NCBI GenBank assembly: GCA_019894875.1
Contig: JAGXNR010000038.1
Location: forward strand, 1 to 24,831
Reading direction: 5' to 3'
Source of the DNA: Promethearchaeota archaeon
GTDB taxonomy: Archaea > Asgardarchaeota > Lokiarchaeia > Sigynarchaeales > SOKP01
Length of the DNA: 24,831 nt
Part shown: piece by piece, positions 8,144-16,730 of the stretch
How the letters are laid out: each line of letters starts with the position of its first letter
Numbering within the stretch: the stretch's first letter is position 1
Notes under the pieces: model-generated
Seen by the model: only the letters and a program-made list of their open reading frames with translations
Told to the model about the DNA's origin: nothing
Databases searched by the model: none
Position numbers and translations under genes: made by a program

Positions 8144-8353
8144 TTAGTCTTCCTCATCTTTGACCATTAAATCCTCAATCTTAGTTTCTAATTCTTCCAC
8201 TTTAGCAGAAAGTTCTTCAATTTTTTTAAAAGCTTCACATTTTTCGCAACCATCATCCTCTTCACAAATCTCGAGGGTGTCGCATTTATCTTCTAAAGCT
8301 TCTATTTGATCCAACAACTCATCTTTTTCTTCTTCAAGTTTGGTTATACTCAT
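8144..8353 (-). CDS. Small acidic coiled-coil protein with four Cys
   Basis: This 69-residue protein belongs to no family I recognise. It is almost entirely helical with heptad-like Leu/Ile spacing in two blocks, before and after a central loop. That loop contains Cys residues in the pattern C-x5-C-x5-C-x2-C, the last pair as CEKC. This could bind a metal between two helices or form disulfides in a helical hairpin, which is inference. The charge is strongly acidic. The ATG at 8353 is chosen because GTGAT lies four bases upstream; the GTG inside that motif (8362) is the alternative. It lies 143 bases downstream of the permuted GTPase on the same strand, with a T-rich tract between, so co-transcription is uncertain. 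Confidence 0.65.
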   Translation of the reverse strand: MSITKLEEEKDELLDQIEALEDKCDTLEICEEDDGCEKCEAFKKIEELSAKVEELETKIEDLMVKDEED

Positions 8354-8409
8354 ATTTATCACAAGATTGTAATGAATTAAATAGTATTTGGTACCTTATT
8401 TTTTTTTCT

Positions 8410-8424
8410 AAAAAAATAAAAAAA
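8410..8424 (-). terminator. T-rich tract after the permuted GTPase gene
   Basis: Read on the minus strand this is T7-A-T7, located about 70 bases after the stop of the permuted GTPase. Such U-rich tracts are typical archaeal termination sites. It would separate the GTPase transcript from the coiled-coil gene. Confidence 0.35.
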
Positions 8425-8496
8425 TACAGAATTAAAAAATCAATAAGAATAAATAAGACTATTGTCAAGGCTATTATTAACCTATAAATACTTTTT

Positions 8497-9183
8497 TTAA
8501 CCATTTAAGCTGCTTTTTACTTCTTCGTTTTTTCGAATCTTCTTAATTCTTTTCTTTTTAGTGGCATTTTTCATTAAATTAAGAGTTTCATTAGGAATAT
8601 CCTCTTCTTCAATCTCAAGGAATTGAATCATCAAATCTAGTCCAATTGTTAACTTATAATTTTCTTCAAATTTTTTCCGAGTAAAAACATTAATAAGTGT
8701 GGATTTCCCGACAGCAGCAGCTCCAACAAGAAGGACTTTGAATCTAAAATGATTTGGATTGATGATCTCTCCTAATCTTGGTTTTAAATCTATTAATGCT
8801 GTTAATGCTAGTCTATGAAATAACTCTTCTACGTTTAGATTATTTAATGCGGATGTTTCGATATATTCAAACAAATTATATTGATTTACGATATGGGTTA
8901 TCTTTTCTCGTGGGATAGTTTCTCCAATATCCTTTTTTAAATCATCTTTATTTCCCACTAAAATTATAGGAATATTTCCAGAACGTTCTCGGATATCATC
9001 GAAATATTCATCAATTGAATCAAAAGTATCTGGTCGAGATAAATCAAAGACTAACGCAACTGCTGCAACTCCTTTAAAAAAATCGGTTTTAAAAAAACCG
9101 AACCGCTCCTGACCCCCTGTATCCCATAAAGATAACGTAATATGTATCAAATTTAGATCCTCTGTGGTTTTTTCAACTCCCAA
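8497..9183 (-). CDS. Circularly permuted Ras-like GTPase (cpRAS type)
   Basis: All five GTPase motifs are present in one 228-residue ORF, but in the order G3-G4-G5-G1-G2. G3 is WDTGGQERF (20-28), G4 is GNKDD (77-81), and G5 is ETSAL (109-113), followed by the usual last helix. Only then come G1, the P-loop GAAAVGKST (154-162), and G2 with Thr179 in YKLTIGLD. Catalytic Gln25 is intact. A polybasic tail (208-219) ends the protein. The N-terminus (GVEKTTEDL) resembles the stretch that follows the G2 Thr, so part of switch I/strand 2 appears at both ends. That fits permutation by tandem duplication and trimming. The start is a TTG eight bases after the stop of the DUF4139-type gene, without a ribosome binding site, so translational coupling is likely. 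This order was described for the rare cpRAS domain and is not that of YlqF/YjeQ. Its cellular role is unknown. Confidence 0.9.
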   Translation of the reverse strand: MGVEKTTEDLNLIHITLSLWDTGGQERFGFFKTDFFKGVAAVALVFDLSRPDTFDSIDEYFDDIRERSGNIPIILVGNKDDLKKDIGETIPREKITHIVNQYNLFEYIETSALNNLNVEELFHRLALTALIDLKPRLGEIINPNHFRFKVLLVGAAAVGKSTLINVFTRKKFEENYKLTIGLDLMIQFLEIEEEDIPNETLNLMKNATKKKRIKKIRKNEEVKSSLNG

Positions 9184-9191
9184 ATTAAATA

Positions 9192-11240
9192 TTAGGGAGG
9201 GGAAAGCATATCCATTTTTTCGGCAATTTCTTTATTTAATTCAGTCATCTTCTTATCTAATGTTTTAACTTCTTTTTTAATTTGCTCAAACCTACTCTCT
9301 TGATTATTCAATTTTTTAATATATCTTTCTTTTAATGACACAGACTGGGTGTCATCACCTAAAACAGAAATATTTTCTCTCAACCTTGCTTGTTCATCAG
9401 TCATCAGCTCTCTTTCTTCATTCAATTTTTCTTCATTAGCTCTTAAATTATTTAAAGTTTGAATTAATTCCGCAATATCTTTTAATTGGGCTTCAAGATC
9501 AGGATTAATAAATTTCTGTTTAACATAAAAACCAACTCTCTTTACTAAATCTTCTTTATTAAAATTCCATAGATAATTGCTCGAATAATTTTCTCTCTGC
9601 TCTTTAAGTTTGAAATTAATCGCATCTTTGGGTTTTAAAGTAATCTTAAAACGCCAGTAATTTGGGGTTTCCTCAGGATCGATAGATTTTTCGACAATTT
9701 TATATCCCTGTGTTTTAGGATGATCCAAATATAGCTCCTTTTCTTCATCAGTTTTATTTTTAATTTTATACGTAGTCATCAAATTAGTATAATAATATTC
9801 ATAAGAATACCCACTCCCAAAAGTTACACGATGAACACTTTTATTCTCAGATTCTTGTTCATGGGTAATAAGCACCGCTTGTTCTACCGCATAATTTAGT
9901 AGTCTTGTATCACCTTTATTTAGGAAGGGAATAATGGCTTCTCCGGCGAGATTGTCATCGTAAATTATCGTAGTTGGACCTCTTTCCAAAGTTAGATTAG
10001 TATTATTGGTAATTTCCAAACAAGCATTGGGATTTTTTTCATGGTCATTTATATTATAAAGTAAAATTCTTCTTGCTTGTATTGATTCAGTGAGTATTGG
10101 AACTAATCCTGATTGTTTTCTCTTGACTGTTACTGGATTTGAAATGTTATATTCAAATAACTCTCCTAAATCTTTGGTTTGAATCTTTGTTTGTGATGAG
10201 ATTTTATCTAGGAACGCATCATCAGACATTCCACCTCCCATAACGCCCAATGCTCGTGTAGGGGCTCCAGACGGGCTTCGGGGTGCTCTCGCCATTTTTT
10301 TTCTTGATGCCATTGCAGGAGCAGGCATTGCATCCTCCATAACAGCACCATAATCTTCAAACTTTTCCATTTCTAATCCTTCTTCAATCTCTGTAGGACG
10401 AGCACTTAAGACTTTTGGTGGTTGTATTATTGGTCGCTGAATAAATATCGGTCTATAGAAGTCATAAACAAATGAGACGGGCATCCCCGCAACTAGAGAT
10501 AATTTTATATCCTCCCAATCTTGATTTGTAGTATTTTCTATAAGACTCCAACCAGATAGCAGACATTTTTGCTCTGAGGCTTGCTTCTTACTCATGATTA
10601 GACGATAGGACGTTTTCCATATGGGGCTTTCGCGAATATAAGAAACGAAAATATTTCTCTCAACTTCATCAGCACCCCCAGATTCACAATTAATTATTAT
10701 TTTCTTAGCATCTTTCTTTTTTCCAGCAATCACCGTCTCTAAGAAAAATTTCAAATCCTTCTTTATTTCATCATTCATAATATCAACTGATTTGATTTCC
10801 GAGAAGTTATGTTTAGTAATTACATCATCATCTTGGAGAAGAATTAATTGTTTTTCAGTGATTTTTTCATTCTTATTTGTTTTATCGAAATGTTCAATCC
10901 CTATAATCTTCCCTGTTATTTTTTTAGCACCACCAATCATTAAATTGACATCAGCTCCTTTAATTTGTGTGACAAGTGAGGAAAAAGAATCTATATCTGG
11001 TATGTTTAGCATTATAGATTTTAATAACTGAGAGGTCTCTAAAGCAGCATCATAAGAAATAGATGATATATATCCTTTTTCGCTAGTGTCTAAAACAAAA
11101 AGAGACTTTAAAACATCATTCATCTCATCGATTTTAAATTCAAGCTCAAATGTACTTGATCCCTTTAAAGCACCTTCAAGAATATAATAGGAAACGCCAT
11201 GTTTAAATATTATAACTTTTTTGACTTTGAGTTTCGACAT
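9192..11240 (-). CDS. DUF4139-type protein with C-terminal coiled coil
   Basis: The 682-residue product resembles the DUF4139/DUF4140 group of uncharacterised beta-rich proteins. Recognisable blocks are FKHGVSYY (12-19), EMNDVLKSLFVLD (39-51), ESPIWKTSYRLIM (204-216), the NTTNQDWEDIKLSLVAG stretch (236-252), and LFEYNISNPVTVKRKQSGLVPIL (361-383). Between these, residues 285-350 form a flexible linker rich in Met, Ala, Pro, Gly and Arg. Residues 580-675 are a long coiled coil. No signal peptide or membrane segment is seen, so it is probably cytoplasmic. The family's biochemical role is not established. The permuted GTPase starts eight bases after this stop codon, which strongly suggests that the two proteins work together. 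The start is an ATG; a thioredoxin-fold gene ends 81 bases upstream. Confidence 0.75.
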   Translation of the reverse strand: MSKLKVKKVIIFKHGVSYYILEGALKGSSTFELEFKIDEMNDVLKSLFVLDTSEKGYISSISYDAALETSQLLKSIMLNIPDIDSFSSLVTQIKGADVNLMIGGAKKITGKIIGIEHFDKTNKNEKITEKQLILLQDDDVITKHNFSEIKSVDIMNDEIKKDLKFFLETVIAGKKKDAKKIIINCESGGADEVERNIFVSYIRESPIWKTSYRLIMSKKQASEQKCLLSGWSLIENTTNQDWEDIKLSLVAGMPVSFVYDFYRPIFIQRPIIQPPKVLSARPTEIEEGLEMEKFEDYGAVMEDAMPAPAMASRKKMARAPRSPSGAPTRALGVMGGGMSDDAFLDKISSQTKIQTKDLGELFEYNISNPVTVKRKQSGLVPILTESIQARRILLYNINDHEKNPNACLEITNNTNLTLERGPTTIIYDDNLAGEAIIPFLNKGDTRLLNYAVEQAVLITHEQESENKSVHRVTFGSGYSYEYYYTNLMTTYKIKNKTDEEKELYLDHPKTQGYKIVEKSIDPEETPNYWRFKITLKPKDAINFKLKEQRENYSSNYLWNFNKEDLVKRVGFYVKQKFINPDLEAQLKDIAELIQTLNNLRANEEKLNEERELMTDEQARLRENISVLGDDTQSVSLKERYIKKLNNQESRFEQIKKEVKTLDKKMTELNKEIAEKMDMLSPP

Positions 11241-11321
11241 AGAATTATTATAATATCATGATAATTTAAATTTTGATACTCTAAGAAATAGATTTTTAAA
11301 AAAAGAAACAGAGGGATATTT

Positions 11322-11825
11322 CTATAGATTTTTTTCCAAGATTTCAAGTAAATCTTCTTCCAGAGTTGAAGAATATTTAGGATTTTCCACGATAATCCCC
11401 AATAGATCACCACCTTTATTAAAAAAGTAAAATGTTGGGATTTTTTTTAAATCAAATTTAGATTGGACGGCTTCAGGAGGAGAACGCTGCTTATGCCAAA
11501 CTACATCCCCAGGCTTATGCAAAGCATTTACCATAATTCCGTACAAGATTTTAAAGTCGACGTCTATACTTTTCATCAATCTAACATTTTTTATCATTCT
11601 AGGTACATTTATGTTGCAATCTGGACACCAATTTGCACCTAAGGCAACAATTTTTAATGTTTCTTTTTTTTCTGTAAGTAGAACCTTTATCTTTTCTAGA
11701 ATTTCTAACTTTGGTTCATAAGTTTTATAATTAATTTCGATTTTTTCTCCAAATTCTTCTAAATAGTCCTCAGGACTCATTGTTGGTGAAACAAGATCTT
11801 CCCATTTCAAATCATTTGTTGCCAT
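11322..11825 (-). CDS. Thioredoxin-fold protein
   Basis: The 167-residue product is a thioredoxin-like oxidoreductase. The active site is WCPDC (Cys67 and Cys70) after a hydrophobic strand (LKIVALGAN). The cis-Pro of the fold is Pro130 in KKIPTFYFF, followed by a final strand and helix. The N-terminal 55 residues form an extra acidic, mostly helical part before the thioredoxin core. No signal peptide is present, so it acts in the cytoplasm, probably on disulfides or peroxides; the partner is unknown. The ATG start has a T/A-rich upstream. It lies between a Rab-like GTPase gene and the DUF4139-type gene on the same strand. The downstream gap is 81 bases and the upstream gap 124, so it may have its own promoter. 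Confidence 0.85.
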   Translation of the reverse strand: MATNDLKWEDLVSPTMSPEDYLEEFGEKIEINYKTYEPKLEILEKIKVLLTEKKETLKIVALGANWCPDCNINVPRMIKNVRLMKSIDVDFKILYGIMVNALHKPGDVVWHKQRSPPEAVQSKFDLKKIPTFYFFNKGGDLLGIIVENPKYSSTLEEDLLEILEKNL

Positions 11826-11949
11826 AAATTATAAAAAATTCATTTAAGATATAAAAATTATCAATAGATCATAAAATCATTTTGATACTAATTTTAATTG
11901 TAAAAAACTAAGAAGATAGATAAAAATAGATTACTGAAAAAAAACGGTT

Positions 11950-12489
11950 TTACACTATTGGAGGTGATGCTTTTTTTTTCAAAATTAATTTTGTTAATAA
12001 TTGAAAAGCTTTATGAACATTCTCTCCTGTCTTTGAACTGCACTCTATAAAGCCATCAGCACCTCTTGAATTTGCGATTTCCATTGCTTTTCTAGTTGAA
12101 ACTTCCTTAAGGTGAATTAAATCTGTTTTTCCACCAACAAAAATAATAGGGAAGTCGTAATCTATTTCTTTATCAATTATTTCAAACCAATCATCAACGT
12201 GTGCTAATGAACCGTAGTTGGTAATATCATACATAAAAATTGCGCCATTAGCACCTTTAATATAAGAGGGAAACAAAAATCTAAAGCGCTCCTCACCGGC
12301 AAAATCCCAAATCTGGAGTTTAACTTTTATATTGTCTAGATCTACTGCTCTCAGCAGGAAATCTACCCCGATTGTCATTAATATATCTTCTTTGAATAAA
12401 TTCGTCAAAAATCTATGAGTTAGAGTGGTCTTTCCCGTTTGTGAATCTCCAAAAACTACAACTTTGAACGTATATATTTCGCTTGCCAA
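11950..12489 (-). CDS. Rab/Ras-like small GTPase with atypical G3 and G4
   Basis: This is a canonical-order small GTPase of 179 residues. It has G1 GDSQTGKTT (14-22), G2 Thr39 in MTIGVDF, G3 WDFAGEERF (61-69), G4 VGGKTD (118-123) and G5 CSSKTG (150-155). The core is Rab-like (GVDF, LQIWD, ERFRFL). Three features are unusual. The catalytic Gln of G3 is Glu. The G4 Asn that contacts guanine is Gly120. The C-terminus ends in SPPIV with no Cys for lipidation, although KKK precedes it. The first two changes may lower GTP hydrolysis or alter nucleotide affinity. Expanded small GTPases of this kind are characteristic of Asgard archaea. The start is a TTG, because an in-frame stop lies just three codons upstream and there is no better choice. 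Confidence 0.92.
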   Translation of the reverse strand: MASEIYTFKVVVFGDSQTGKTTLTHRFLTNLFKEDILMTIGVDFLLRAVDLDNIKVKLQIWDFAGEERFRFLFPSYIKGANGAIFMYDITNYGSLAHVDDWFEIIDKEIDYDFPIIFVGGKTDLIHLKEVSTRKAMEIANSRGADGFIECSSKTGENVHKAFQLLTKLILKKKASPPIV

Positions 12490-12553
12490 CCCTGAAACCT
12501 AGTTTAATACAAGATGTTTTTATGTTTTCTACCTAGTTAAATAGGTATCTGAC

Positions 12554-12562
12554 ATATATAAA
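12554..12562 (-). promoter_or_regulatory. Candidate TATA box for the Rab-like GTPase gene
   Basis: Read on the minus strand this is TTATATAT, about 65 bases before the TTG start at 12489. It lies in an exceptionally AT-rich 194-base spacer after the helicase gene. That spacer also has an all-A/T inverted repeat at 12562-12584. Confidence 0.3.
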
Positions 12563-12683
12563 ATATAATATTATATATTATATTCATCCTTAAAAATTTA
12601 ACATTAAAATCAAAATAATAATCACTGCTAAAAATTAAAAGTTAAATAAGTAGGACTCTTATGTAATTTTTGGAATTAATTAG

Positions 12684-15002
12684 TTAGTGCATTTCCTTAT
12701 TAACTAGATCTCCTAACAAGGATAATGCTCCTTGTTTGTCTAATGGTTCGTTTGAATTACCACATTTTGGAGACATAATACACGCGGGACAACCATTCTT
12801 TGTTTTGCAACTACAAGATTTAATTAATTTAAAAGAAATTGACAATAATTCATTTAAATTAAAATAGAGAGATTCAGAAATCCCAATACCACCTTTAAAA
12901 GCATCATAGATATATATTATAGGTTGCTGTTTGATAGGATCGAAATCTATAGAGACGCCTCCTAAATCCCATCGAGAAATTTGGGCTAGTGCTGGAGCCA
13001 TGGCAATCATCGCATGTTCTATAGCATGAATAGTTCCCCCAAGATCAAATCCATTTAATTCTATTTCTTTTTGACATTCAAAGGGAATTGTAAACCAAAC
13101 AGCTTGTGTTTCGAATTTGATCAGCGGAATATCCTCAAGGGGATGTCGAGAGCGAATCTCTTGAGTTAATGTATCAACGACTTTATACGAATAATATTCA
13201 TGCTCTACTTTCACTTTTCCAAAATAAGAGGATATTTTATTATCTACTCCCGCGGTACCTTGATAAATTATCTCAAGAGGGGTAATATCTGTATGTTTTA
13301 GAGATTGAGTATAATAATCCACATTTCTTTTAGAAAGATATACCGTTCTCTCTTCCAAATCAAGATCTTCCACTATATATGCTTCAGCTTCGTAAAGATA
13401 AACAGCACCAGGATGCAAATCTCGAAATACAAAGCTTTCATCCTCAACAGTTAATAGTTCTTTATTAATTTCAGTTCTTAGTATCACTTTATAACCTTTA
13501 GCTGAAAGATTATTTAATCCAAATTTTTCATTTGGAAAAAAATCACTACTCCAATAAAAACGATCTCCCCGCTTCATAAGCAGAGATTCTGAAACTAATT
13601 CTTCCAAGCATTCCAAGAAAAAATCTTTATCTTGAACTCCGAATTTCTTATATTCCTCAATTTTAATAGGAATTTCTTTAGAGGCACAACATAAATGATT
13701 CTTTATTATGTATTTATTATTTAATGTAATAAGTAGCTCTTCCTTAATCGGTCCAAATAGTTGATCGGGATTGTGGATATAAAAAAGATCTAAAGGATCG
13801 GGCATCGGAATTAGAGTTGAGAGGGAGAGATCAGTTCCCCTTCCAGAACGACCAATTTGCTGTTTGAAGCTTGAAATTGTTCCAGGAAAGCCAGAACTTA
13901 TTGTAGCATCTAGAGAGCCTATATCGATTCCTAATTCAAGAGCATTGGTAGAACTTATGCCTAATATAGTTTTATTTTTAAAATTTTGCTCGATCTCTCG
14001 CCGTTTAGATTTACTGATACCAGCTCTATAACTAAAAATTTTATCTTTTAATAACGGTAAGGCTTCTCTTGTCCATATTGCCTGTAATTCTGCCATTTTT
14101 CTTGATAAGGTGAAGGTAAGTGTTTGTATTCCCTGCTTGAATCTTAGATGACTAATAAAAAGGTTCTTAGTTTCTTGATGTGATGAGCGATATCTTTTTG
14201 AAACATCGTCGTATGGTAGATCCCATAAAATCACTTTTTTAGCCCCAGAAGGAGAATCATCTCTATCTACCACGACGACCTCTTCACCAATTAATCTTTC
14301 ACAAAATTTCCTTGGATTATAAATGGTAGCACTGGATAATATCCATTGAGGCTTTATATTGTAAGCCTCAAGCATTCTTTTGAGTCTTCTAATCAAGAAT
14401 GCAAAGTTTGAACCAAAAATCCCCCTATAGATATGAATCTCATCCAAGACAATATATTTTAGATTTTGACAAATTCTTCTCCATTTTTGCTTAAACCATG
14501 GTAAATAGAAATGGAGCCCATAAGGATTAGTTATAATAATGTTAGCATTAGCTAAAACCAATCTCTTCTCATTTGCATCCACACTCCCGTCATAAACTCC
14601 AACTCTACTTTGTTTTATATTAGTATCTGCTAACAACTTAGATAAAACGGAGAATTGATCTCTTGCTAAAGCTTTTGTTGGGAATAAATAAAGCGCGGTA
14701 GTAGTTGGTTCTTCTAAGAATGATTGTACTATAGGAAGGTTGTAACAGAGAGATTTTCCAGATGCTGTAGAGGTTACAATAACCGTATTATTTCCTTTAC
14801 GAATTGAATTTATTGCATCAGTCTGATGTCGCCAGAGATTTATATTGTTATCATCTAACCACCGCTGAAGACGCCTTCTTAATGGTTCTTCTAAGACTCC
14901 ATATTGAGCTTCTTTTTGAGGTATGTGTTCAATATGGTAGATTTGATTGGAATAATAATCTTGAGCCTTTAAATAGCGTAAAAATTCTTCGAAATCAACC
15001 AT
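12684..15002 (-). CDS. Hrq1/MrfA-type DExH helicase with C-terminal Cys cluster
   Basis: This is a superfamily 2 DNA helicase of the Hrq1/YprA (MrfA) group, with a DUF1998-type C-terminus. In bacteria MrfA acts in repair of mitomycin damage, and eukaryotic Hrq1 acts in crosslink repair. Motifs, numbered from the ATG: motif I STASGKS (78-84), motif II DEIH (187-190), motif III SSAT (223-226), and motif VI QQIGRSGRG late in the second RecA lobe. The C-terminal domain ends in a Cys cluster (Cys730, 732, 738, 741, 747) containing GCPAC and SPKCG, expected to bind metal. Motif II has Ile where DEAH or DEVH is common. The ATG at 15002 gives the family's usual beginning (FEEFLRYLKAQDYY); a TTG at 15014 is the alternative. 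The partner exonuclease MrfB is not in the window. Confidence 0.9.
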   Translation of the reverse strand: MVDFEEFLRYLKAQDYYSNQIYHIEHIPQKEAQYGVLEEPLRRRLQRWLDDNNINLWRHQTDAINSIRKGNNTVIVTSTASGKSLCYNLPIVQSFLEEPTTTALYLFPTKALARDQFSVLSKLLADTNIKQSRVGVYDGSVDANEKRLVLANANIIITNPYGLHFYLPWFKQKWRRICQNLKYIVLDEIHIYRGIFGSNFAFLIRRLKRMLEAYNIKPQWILSSATIYNPRKFCERLIGEEVVVVDRDDSPSGAKKVILWDLPYDDVSKRYRSSHQETKNLFISHLRFKQGIQTLTFTLSRKMAELQAIWTREALPLLKDKIFSYRAGISKSKRREIEQNFKNKTILGISSTNALELGIDIGSLDATISSGFPGTISSFKQQIGRSGRGTDLSLSTLIPMPDPLDLFYIHNPDQLFGPIKEELLITLNNKYIIKNHLCCASKEIPIKIEEYKKFGVQDKDFFLECLEELVSESLLMKRGDRFYWSSDFFPNEKFGLNNLSAKGYKVILRTEINKELLTVEDESFVFRDLHPGAVYLYEAEAYIVEDLDLEERTVYLSKRNVDYYTQSLKHTDITPLEIIYQGTAGVDNKISSYFGKVKVEHEYYSYKVVDTLTQEIRSRHPLEDIPLIKFETQAVWFTIPFECQKEIELNGFDLGGTIHAIEHAMIAMAPALAQISRWDLGGVSIDFDPIKQQPIIYIYDAFKGGIGISESLYFNLNELLSISFKLIKSCSCKTKNGCPACIMSPKCGNSNEPLDKQGALSLLGDLVNKEMH

Positions 15003-15064
15003 AAATTGCTTCAATACCTATAGTGAGCGATCTCAATTAAAAATTTCAAAGGGAATAGATTTAT

Positions 15065-16537
15065 CTATTTATTTAAGGTTTTGACTTTTTTACCATATTC
15101 ATAAAGAGCCATAAATGATTTACCTGCTCTTCGGACTGATGGATATACTATGAACCCATCTTTAAAGAGTTTATTGAGATAATTTTCTCTGTTTCTGCCA
15201 GGGTATTGCGGTAGAATTAACATGAAAGTCTTACCGAGAGATTCTGTGTATTCTTTTACTTTTAAGAGATTTTTATAATAATTGCTTTGATATTCTTCGT
15301 TAAAATCATCACCAAATGTATCTGTTTCAATCATTACTACATCGATGTTTTCTGAAATAGCTGTTTTAGCAACTTCGAGGTATGTTGCAGATGAAGAAAT
15401 CCATGGTATATCTATAGGGTTATTAAGACTTCCAATTTTGATGGGATATATTTCTCTTAGTTTTTCCAGACGTTCACCTTCAAAATAAGGAACATTTAAT
15501 CCTAATTCTGTTAATATGTTTGTATCAATAATCCCAAATCCACCAGACCAAAGAATTAATAAGACATTATTCCCTGTAGGATATTTTACTTCCTCTAATT
15601 TTTTGCCTATTTTTTTGAATCTATTAATATGATTATTAAAAAGGTAAAGATAGTCAATCATGTCATCCATGGAGGTTGGGACATTAATAATGGAGGTTTG
15701 TTTTATGATGGCATCCCAAATTTTTTTGTTTGAGCCAATTGATCCTGTGTGCGTTAAGACTGCAGTTTGAGCTCTCTCTGTATTCCCCCCATTCATAAAT
15801 AAAACAGGTTTTTTCATACTTTTAAGGGATTCTAGTAATTTTTTTCCCTCATTAGGATGTAATTTAGAAAAACCTTCAAAATATACTCCAATTATATCCG
15901 TATCAATATCATCATTAAAATATTTCAAAAATTCAGAAACCTGTAAATCAACACAATTCCCAACACTAGCTCCTTTTGAAAACCTTAAATTATATCGTCT
16001 TGCTCCTATTCTGATCGTTTGAGAATGCAGATCCCCAGATTGAAATACAAATGATATATTTCCTGGCTCTGTTGGAAGGAATGGTTCATAAGATATATGT
16101 CCTTTCGGAGAGTATACACCCATACAGTTTGGACCTATTGCACGAATGCTATGCTTATTATTATGTAAAATCTTCATCATCTCCTTCTCAAGTTCTTTTC
16201 CCACATTATCAGATTCACCCATTCCAGCAGTGAATATATGGATTGTTTTAATCTGTTTCTGATGAAGCAGTGTTTTTATGGTCTCGATGATTTTATCTCT
16301 CCCAACAGCTAAAATTAGTAAGTCAATATAATCTTCTGGGATCTCCTCTAGAGATTTTATCGTCTTTTGACCAAAAACCTCTTCTACTTCAGGATTAACC
16401 AAGTACAATTTATCTGTTCGAAATTTATGTTCTCTAAGCCCCATTAAGAAATAATCCAGCTTATTACTTGCTTTATAAATTGCTATATTACGAGGGTTAA
16501 ATAATGTATCCAAAGTTCTATAAGTGTCACTATCCAT
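15065..16537 (-). CDS. ADP-forming acyl-CoA synthetase alpha-like protein
   Basis: The 490-residue product resembles the alpha part of ADP-forming acetyl/acyl-CoA synthetases, which make ATP from acyl-CoA in archaea. A CoA-binding domain at the N-terminus is followed by two succinyl-CoA-synthetase-like domains. Visible blocks are IGPNCMGVYSP (134-144), FQSGD (165-169), FSKGASVGN (186-194), and THTGSIG, with the expected phospho-His at His263. The CoA-binding loop is usually IGAS; here it is IYKAS, so the conserved Gly is lost. No ATP-grasp (beta) domain is attached and none is encoded nearby, so a beta subunit elsewhere is needed for catalysis. Otherwise the protein has diverged to another role. 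The ATG at 16537 is chosen because GAGGAT lies seven bases upstream; a TTG at 16552 is the alternative. The gene is divergent from the membrane protein gene at 16731. Confidence 0.85.
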   Translation of the reverse strand: MDSDTYRTLDTLFNPRNIAIYKASNKLDYFLMGLREHKFRTDKLYLVNPEVEEVFGQKTIKSLEEIPEDYIDLLILAVGRDKIIETIKTLLHQKQIKTIHIFTAGMGESDNVGKELEKEMMKILHNNKHSIRAIGPNCMGVYSPKGHISYEPFLPTEPGNISFVFQSGDLHSQTIRIGARRYNLRFSKGASVGNCVDLQVSEFLKYFNDDIDTDIIGVYFEGFSKLHPNEGKKLLESLKSMKKPVLFMNGGNTERAQTAVLTHTGSIGSNKKIWDAIIKQTSIINVPTSMDDMIDYLYLFNNHINRFKKIGKKLEEVKYPTGNNVLLILWSGGFGIIDTNILTELGLNVPYFEGERLEKLREIYPIKIGSLNNPIDIPWISSSATYLEVAKTAISENIDVVMIETDTFGDDFNEEYQSNYYKNLLKVKEYTESLGKTFMLILPQYPGRNRENYLNKLFKDGFIVYPSVRRAGKSFMALYEYGKKVKTLNK

Positions 16538-16730
16538 CAGTAATATCCTCAATTGTATCTTTTTTCTTAGTTACATTTGAAATTTTTAAGAATGTTTATA
16601 TTGATTTTATTAATTAAAGCTCATCTTTTAGTTTTATGAATTACGTATTCCACCCGAGATATCTCTTTTTAACAATCTTTTTATAAAATAAAATCAAATT
16701 TAAATAAACAAATTACCTTTCCTAGTACAC

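Noticed and set aside
8497..9183. Permuted GTPase explained as a frameshifted or mis-assembled tandem
   Set aside because: The ORF is continuous, the motifs occur once each, and no P-loop lies upstream nor a second G3 downstream. The case cannot be fully closed without coverage data.
11210..11413. Minus-strand ORF overlapping the thioredoxin gene's 3' end
   Set aside because: It is a different frame across the thioredoxin gene and the spacer. The peptide is low complexity with no homologue-like motif.
12562..12584. Inverted repeat AATAT AAT / ATTATATT in the spacer before the Rab-like GTPase
   Set aside because: It is entirely A/T in a spacer made almost wholly of A and T, so a match of this length is expected by chance.
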